Source: Diphasiastrum complanatum
Taxonomy: Eukaryota; Streptophyta; Lycopodiopsida; Lycopodiales; Lycopodiaceae
Reading direction: 5' to 3'
Length of the DNA stretch: 64,000 nucleotides
NCBI GenBank assembly: GCA_029204225.1
Contig: CM055096.1
Location: forward strand, 68,145,741-68,209,740
The notes under the pieces were generated by a model that saw nothing but the letters and a program-made list of their open reading frames with translations, was not told the origin of the DNA and did no database searches. The position numbers were made by a program, and so were the translations under genes. This document shows, one piece after another, positions 59,185 to 64,000 of this stretch (positions are counted from its first letter, which is position 1; the number at the start of each line of letters is the position of its first letter).

Positions 59185-61711
59185 TTATATCATCTACATG
59201 TGGATATCCCTATTGATTTGGCACCTTTGCAGAGAAGAGGAGACAAAGGAATTCAAATATCTGCTGAGGATCGTTCTCGTTACAAAACAGAAGGAAAAAA
59301 AAACTTGGATTTATAAATAGATGAAACATTATATCCACAAGATCCAAGCACTTTGACACATCCCACATTCTCTTCAATAACTCATTTAGTTACATGGATA
59401 TGCAATGGACATAGTGGATTACTAGGATATTGTGAAAGATTGCAGAACCATGGAAAACAACTTTATATGAATAAAGTTCACTTTTTAGAAGGTGAGTTAA
59501 TTCGAATATCCTCTTATTATCAGAATAGAGATTGTCATCTCCAAAAGACATTAGAAGAAAATGAACAACTTAAAAAAAATAATGAATCATTACAGAAGAT
59601 AGCAATCAATATCAAATCAGAACTAGAGCAAATGCAATCAGTCTTACAGTCTATTTGTATTGAAAACTTACAATTATTGAAGGATGTGGATTTGGCAAAG
59701 AAGAAGGCTGAAAGTAAGAAGCGAAAGCGACAAAGTTGCAAGGATATTCAAACGCTTTCAAAAGGAGGTTATCGAAATAGAAGGATCCGTGAAGTAAGCA
59801 TATTCTGAATTTTGTAAGTTTTTTAATGACATTTGGATTTAATTTCAGCTATGGTGATATTCTTTTAACTATCTGTTTTTTTTGCAGATCTGCATTAGTA
59901 GCTCCTCGGAATAAGACAATGCTTCACTAGGAATGTCATGGGGCACAATATTGACTTGCAAATCCACTGAGCGTATCATGATGAACAATAGGATTTCAAA
60001 TGTAAAGTGTAAAATAGCAGAGTCTTTGATGGTGGACATTCAAATTTTTTTAGATAAGACTATAGTTCAGGGTGCTTGTGATTTTGCAGGTATTAGTAGG
60101 GAAGCATATGCAACAATATTTAAACTAATTAGAGAAGCTTTTAAGCAATAAAAAAGTCCCAATCCCTAGGACATATCACTTGAAGAAAGAGAGGGATACA
60201 TTAAACATAGGTATGCATAAGATCACTGGAACTCCATTTCATATTGAGGAGGTGTATGAAACTGATGGAAGATCGATATTCTATAATTCATCAAACAATT
60301 TATTTGTTGATTTAAACTACTTGTTGAGATACATCGTCACATTCTATGATATAACTATGAAAAGGTGAATGGCAAAATAATCATAGTACTTAAGTTAGAT
60401 CAGTCAGAAATTGTGAAAGGGCAGAAGATGAAGAGGGTTAATAAAACTCTCATGAATGGTGCCCTATCACAAACAAAGAACCAAGAATATTTCAGATTCA
60501 GTGTCCAGTCAGAAAATGATATATGGTGGTTGGCAGTATTTTAGGTAACTAGCCTCATTATTACATTACATTCATTGAATAATATTAATACATTGTAAAC
60601 TAAGTCTGATTAATTCTTTGGAAGAGGATCATGATATATTATCATGGATATTCTCAAGGACATCTTATCCTAGTATCATCAAGGACCATATGGATGGAGG
60701 ACTTCTCAATGTTCCAGGAGTTGGAGACTTCAATGTTGAATGGCACTTAGCAAGTGATTTTAAAACATTGAAATGTATGTATAATGTCTCTCACGGTGCT
60801 ACATCAAAACGCCCTTGTTTGTACTGCATGAAAATGGCAAAAGATGTAACTAGGAGTACAAGAATTACTAGAGAATATGCAGATCCAAACTGGAAGCCTG
60901 TGCTATCCCCTTAAAAAATGTGCATGTTTGCACTCTTCATGCAGAAGTTAGATTAATAGAAAAGATCATTTATCTTTATATAATTTTTTCTTGGAATACT
61001 AAGCCAGCATCATTAGCAAAGGAAGCTATCTCTCGATTAGAAGATGTTTTATCAAAAGTAGGACTCCATAAAGGACATGTCAAAATTCAAAAAGATGAAA
61101 AACTTTCAGGAAAGAATGGGAACATGCCAACTAAGCCAAGCATAGGAGGAGCAAAAGCACGTCGTTTTCTATCAAATCATATTGGTAAGGCTTCTAATAT
61201 TCAACACTCAGTCTGGACAAATATTATTGTTGCCACTCAGGACTTCGAGAAAGACGGCAAAACCAGAGTACTAAAAGTTGATATATGGAAAAAGCTTGAT
61301 AGTATGATTTCTATTTTAAGAGAAAAAAATACTCTGATATCAATAAAAATGCTGTCCAATGGACTTGTGTCAAGTTTGTTAATGCAGTATCAAAAGCATG
61401 GGGAGAAGATCACATCACTCATTATATGGTTAGTATAAAATTTTCAAAATGCTTTCAAATTTTCATATATATCTAGATCCAAACATAAGACTAACATTAT
61501 GATTTTGACATATGCAGCACATACTAAGAGATCATACAACATTTTTTGCAAATACATATGGAAGCTTGAGTGTATGGTCATCACAAGGGATGGAGAAGTC
61601 ACACTGGCAAGCACGAGCAGCAGTTCATCGAAATACACAACATGGAGGAACCAATGAAAACCGAAACTACATTTGTCAATTGTTTCAGTGGTTCTACCGC
61701 AGAGAACGTGA
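59185..61711 (+). pseudogene. Unassigned DDE-transposase-like protein, in pieces
   Basis: Pieces in order: 59185-59318 (LYHLHVDIPIDLAPL); 59353-59805 (GHSGLLGYCERLQNHGKQL, then a coiled coil and a basic KKRKRQ stretch), ending at a plausible intron (GTAAGC to TTTTTTTTGCAG, about 59794-59887); 59933-60151 (CDFAGISREAYATIF); about 60165-60365; 60366-60545 (IVLKLDQSEIVKG); 60618-60914 (WHLASDFKTLKCMYN, then CLYC); 60920-61438; 61512-61711 (SQGMEKSHWQARAA, NTQHGG, LFQWFYRR). The conserved-looking acidic residues LDQ, SDFK and GMEKSHW are spaced as in an RNase H-fold transposase with a CxxC between the second Asp and the Glu. That layout recalls unannotated transposase-like proteins of animals and fungi such as the KDZ group. 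Stops and frame changes suggest a relic. Family and function are inference. Confidence 0.45.
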
Positions 61712-62518
61712 ATATCGCACTTGTGCGCAAGGAAAAACTGAACCAAAATTAACTATCAAAATGGCGCACAAGAGGGATATGTACGGTAGGCAAATATCGA
61801 ATATCACACTTGTGCGTGAGTAGGTACAGTTGTAAGCAAACGGACAGCAATGAGCACGCATAAGAGCGATATGTTGCGAATTTCGAGAATAGAAAAGGTA
61901 AAAAATTAATCGGTTTTCGTGCCATTTATACTAAATTTTTGCACGTGTGGTCAACGGACTTAGGACATGTGTCAACTTTCAATTGGACTACAGGTGTAGG
62001 CACGTGTGAGGTGACACCTGCACACGTGTGAAATGACACCTGGACACGTGTCGCGTGTTCATTCGTTTGCTCGACAACACGTGTCGCTCTCGCATTTGAT
62101 CGTACAAATCTCACACGTGTAATGTGATAGGGTGACACGTGTCACTCTCGCATTTGTCTGTACAACTCCCACACGTGTGGCAGAACGTTCTTTCGCACGT
62201 GCGAACCGCGATATAAAATCACAAACTTCGATGAATTGTTTTTTACTTCTTTTTAGGCTTTGCATATCGCACTTGTGTGCGTCCTTCACAATCGAAATTC
62301 CTCCTACCGCCTTCCATGCGCACAAGTCCGATACGTCTGCCTACGTGTCATCTCATATCACACTTGTGCGTCTTTCCTCAAAACTAATCATTCTCTCTGA
62401 TATTCGACTCGCACAAGTCCGATATACCGTACATTCTATCTGTACATATCGGTCCTCTGCGAGTTCTTTATCATCCCTTCCTGCTCATCCTAATCGTCAC
62501 GCACAAGTCCGCTATCAC
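61712..62518. repeat. Alternating-orientation 16-bp motif array (two blocks)
   Basis: Ten copies of ATATCGCACTTGTGCG or its variants occur, in strictly alternating orientation. Plus orientation at 61712, 61801, 62264, 62355 and 62446 (degenerate). Minus orientation (CGCACAAGTCCGATAT-like) at 61764, 61854, 62318, 62409 and 62499. Starts are 52-54 and 37 bp apart in turn, so pairs repeat every 89-91 bp. The two blocks (61712-61872 and 62264-62518) are separated by the palindrome array. Arrays of transposase-binding subterminal repeats look like this in several DNA transposons. The first copies overlap the 3' end of the transposase-like frame. Confidence 0.85.
61942..62205. repeat. Array of CACGTG-centred palindromes
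   Basis: Nine CACGTG cores start at 61942, 62001, 62023, 62045, 62078, 62114, 62136, 62172 and 62196. A tenth, CATGTG, is at 61966. Most are ACACGTGT. Spacings are close to 22-24 or 33-36 bp. Around 62078-62180 the unit CTCTCGCATTTG..GTACAA..ACACGTGT is repeated about every 58 bp. CACGTG is the G-box core bound by plant bHLH/bZIP factors, but the regular packing suggests repeat structure rather than a single promoter. Confidence 0.85.
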
Positions 62519-62531
62519 ATAGTACACGTTC

Positions 62532-62905
62532 ATGGATAAGAGAAAGCAGACAAGGAGGGACTTCTTCTCTCTTGGCTCATCATCATCCTCTGCGGTTGCC
62601 ATCACACCACCCGCTAGACCTAGAACGTGCAACCACAGCAGGTGGCTCTCTGAGATACGCAAGTATCAGAGATCAACAGCTTTGTTGATCCCAAGAGCTC
62701 CATTCTACCGTGCTATCCGGAACATAAGAAGATCTCGGACAGCTGGTTAGATTCACACCCAGTGCTCTTTAGTGCCTTCAGGAGGCTACTGAAGATTACA
62801 TTTTTTTAGGATTCTTTTTTGCTTGCCATCCATTCCAAGAGGGTTACCATAATGCCCAAGGATTTTCATCTCCTGATGAGGATGAGGGATAGGTACTGTA
62901 GGTTA
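62532..62905 (+). pseudogene. CENH3-like histone H3 fold, broken
   Basis: Three frames in succession spell a histone H3 core. 62532-62750: a Ser-rich tail, then SEIRKYQRSTALLIPRAPFY and RAIRNI (alpha-N and alpha-1). 62749-62810, after a +1 shift: RFTPSAL, an in-frame TAG, then CLQEATEDY (alpha-2). 62810 onward, after another shift next to T runs: LLAIHSKRVTIMPKDFHL (loop 2 and alpha-3). LLIPRAPFYR and the KDF in place of KDI are features of the centromeric variant CENH3 (LLIPxAPF; KDFEL) rather than canonical H3 (LLIRKLPFQR; KDIQL). No intron separates the helices, which suits a retrocopy or captured fragment. Two frameshifts and a stop make it non-functional as a histone unless the assembly is wrong at the T runs. 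Confidence 0.7.
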
Positions 62906-64000
62906 CATGTATCTCAGCCTGCTGCTACTAGACCAACTCCTCTAGATAGGACTGATCTTCCTACGAAGCGTCCTAGGAAGCACACAGCCCCCAAGCATGC
63001 TCCTAAGAAAGTGAAGCCTAACACTTCAAATTCTGTGAAGCCTAACCCGAAATCCATTGTAGATTATGTTGTTGTTGATAATGCTGTAAATATAGCTACA
63101 TCTGTTTTGGATACCCCTTCAATTGTTGTAGATACTACAAATCCACCTCCTCCTCCTCCTCCAAATTTTTATACATATATAGATTCGGATGATTATCTTA
63201 AATTTGAGAAAGACATATCCGATGCTATAGATACTATTGGTACTCCTTTTTGCTTTAGACTAGATGAACTTGATTTTAGTATTAATTTTATAGTTATAGT
63301 TTGCTTGGATCTCAAAGTCAGACGGGCTCCTATCAGTGATCTTGTGATAGAGTCCGGGGTTACACTCTTGCAATATGACATTGCAAGAGATTCATCAAAT
63401 GAGTTGCTGGTGCTGAGTAACTTTTTGCTTCAGGCCTTCAAGGAGAACAATGACACATTGTCACAGTGTCTGACAAGTGGATTCACACCAGCAACAAAGT
63501 ATCTGCTCATACCTTATCATACGAAGAAAGATATATTAAATGCTTCCTGTTGTTTTATGCATTAACATTGGCATTGTCAATGGAAATAGTTCTCAAAATT
63601 GCAGCTTAAAAAATTTCAATCTTATTTTGTAGTGACCACTGGAGTTTAAACCTGATCTTTATTAAGAGATCTGTAAATAATATTATTGAAGGTTTTTGTG
63701 TCAAGATGAATTCGGCGAGAAATACGCATAAGGATGTAGATATATACCTTCCATATCTAAGTAAATATATTCCTACACACGTTCCCCATTCCGTGGACTG
63801 GCAGATCATCAGTTTATAGGTAAATTCTGTCTTTCTTAATAGCATTTTGAAATCGGTATTCTAATGAAATATTTTCAATCTAATTCATTCTGTTTCATAA
63901 TTGCTTTCTTGTGTGTCGAATTATTTTGCAGTCACCCCAGCAAAATGATTCATTCAGCTGTGGGTGGTACACATTATACAATGCCAAGTTGCTTTTAGAG
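62906..64000 (+). CDS. Ulp1/C48-type cysteine peptidase-like protein, partial
   Basis: The last histone frame stays open to 63565. It has a basic region (KRPRKHTAPKHAPKKVKPN), a proline run and then a folded-looking segment ending GFTPATKYLLIPYHTKKD. A second piece at 63610-63819 has SDHWSLNLIFIKR. After a probable phase-0 intron (63820-63931, GTAAAT..TTTTGCAG), the last piece (63932-64000) reads QQNDSFSCGWYTLYNAK and runs off the window. 'IPxH..HWxL' followed by 'QxN...CG' is the His and Gln/Cys signature of Ulp1/SENP (C48) peptidases. The family normally removes SUMO, and it is often carried by plant and animal DNA transposons. The link between 63565 and 63610 is unclear, and the codon before the donor is TAG (CAG would fit). 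It may be a relic. The assignment rests on these motifs only. Confidence 0.5.

Noticed and set aside
61712-62518. CRISPR-like array
   Set aside because: The repeats alternate in orientation, are separated by spacers of two fixed lengths with related sequence, and lie in plant DNA without cas genes.
62532-62905. Canonical histone H3 gene
   Set aside because: Two frame changes and an in-frame TAG break the fold, and alpha-1 and alpha-3 residues fit CENH3 better than canonical H3.

Overview
The window looks like nuclear DNA of a land plant with a large, transposon-rich genome. The evidence is two intron-containing genes for a plant-type PAPA-1/HIT-finger INO80 subunit, Ty1/copia elements primed by initiator-Met tRNA (TGGTATCAGAGC), Ty3/gypsy relics, and a CACTA transposase with the plant TNP2/DUF4218 layout. 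I cannot place it to genus. There are no bacterial operons, CRISPR arrays, rRNA genes or tRNA genes.

Host genes. Two paralogous INO80B/IES2-like genes face each other tail to tail. Copy A (6732-17233, + strand, 6 exons, 519 aa) and copy B (40446-47633, - strand, 6 exons, 651 aa) share exon count, intron phases and the exact lengths of exons 3-6 (101, 90, 128 and 145 bp). Both read through without a stop once spliced. The 23 kb between them is almost all transposon debris.

Layout. 1-3060: no gene, simple repeats. 3064-5020: gag-like and copia scraps with LTR pieces. 5021-6731: unassigned, then the leader of copy A. 6732-17233: copy A, whose 5.6 kb first intron holds a gypsy chromovirus tail and two LTRs in inverted orientation. 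18564-21310: truncated copia joined to a reversed gypsy pol. 22280-25440: degenerate copia. 26100-29862: tandem repeats and gypsy relics. 29863-36293: an almost intact copia with matching 655 bp LTRs, CAGAT target duplications and one nonsense codon. 36297-39120: copia scrap and a CACTA transposase split by a solo LTR. 40446-47633: copy B. 47634-50390: its low-complexity upstream region and nothing recognised. 50390-54455: unassigned coding relic, LTR fragment and a transposase-like fragment. 55022-58652: copia RT fragment and a deleted copia copy.

The right end (59185-64000) is the most unusual part. An unassigned DDE-transposase-like reading frame, in pieces, is followed by ten copies of a 16-bp motif that strictly alternate in orientation with 53/37 bp spacing. 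Between the two blocks of that array sits a second array of ten CACGTG-type palindromes. Next comes a broken histone H3 fold that resembles the centromeric variant CENH3. It runs without a stop into a long frame that ends, across a probable intron, in an Ulp1/C48-type cysteine peptidase signature leaving the window. I read this as a candidate undescribed mobile element, or its relic, that may have captured a CENH3 fragment; the transposase, array and fusion interpretations are inference.
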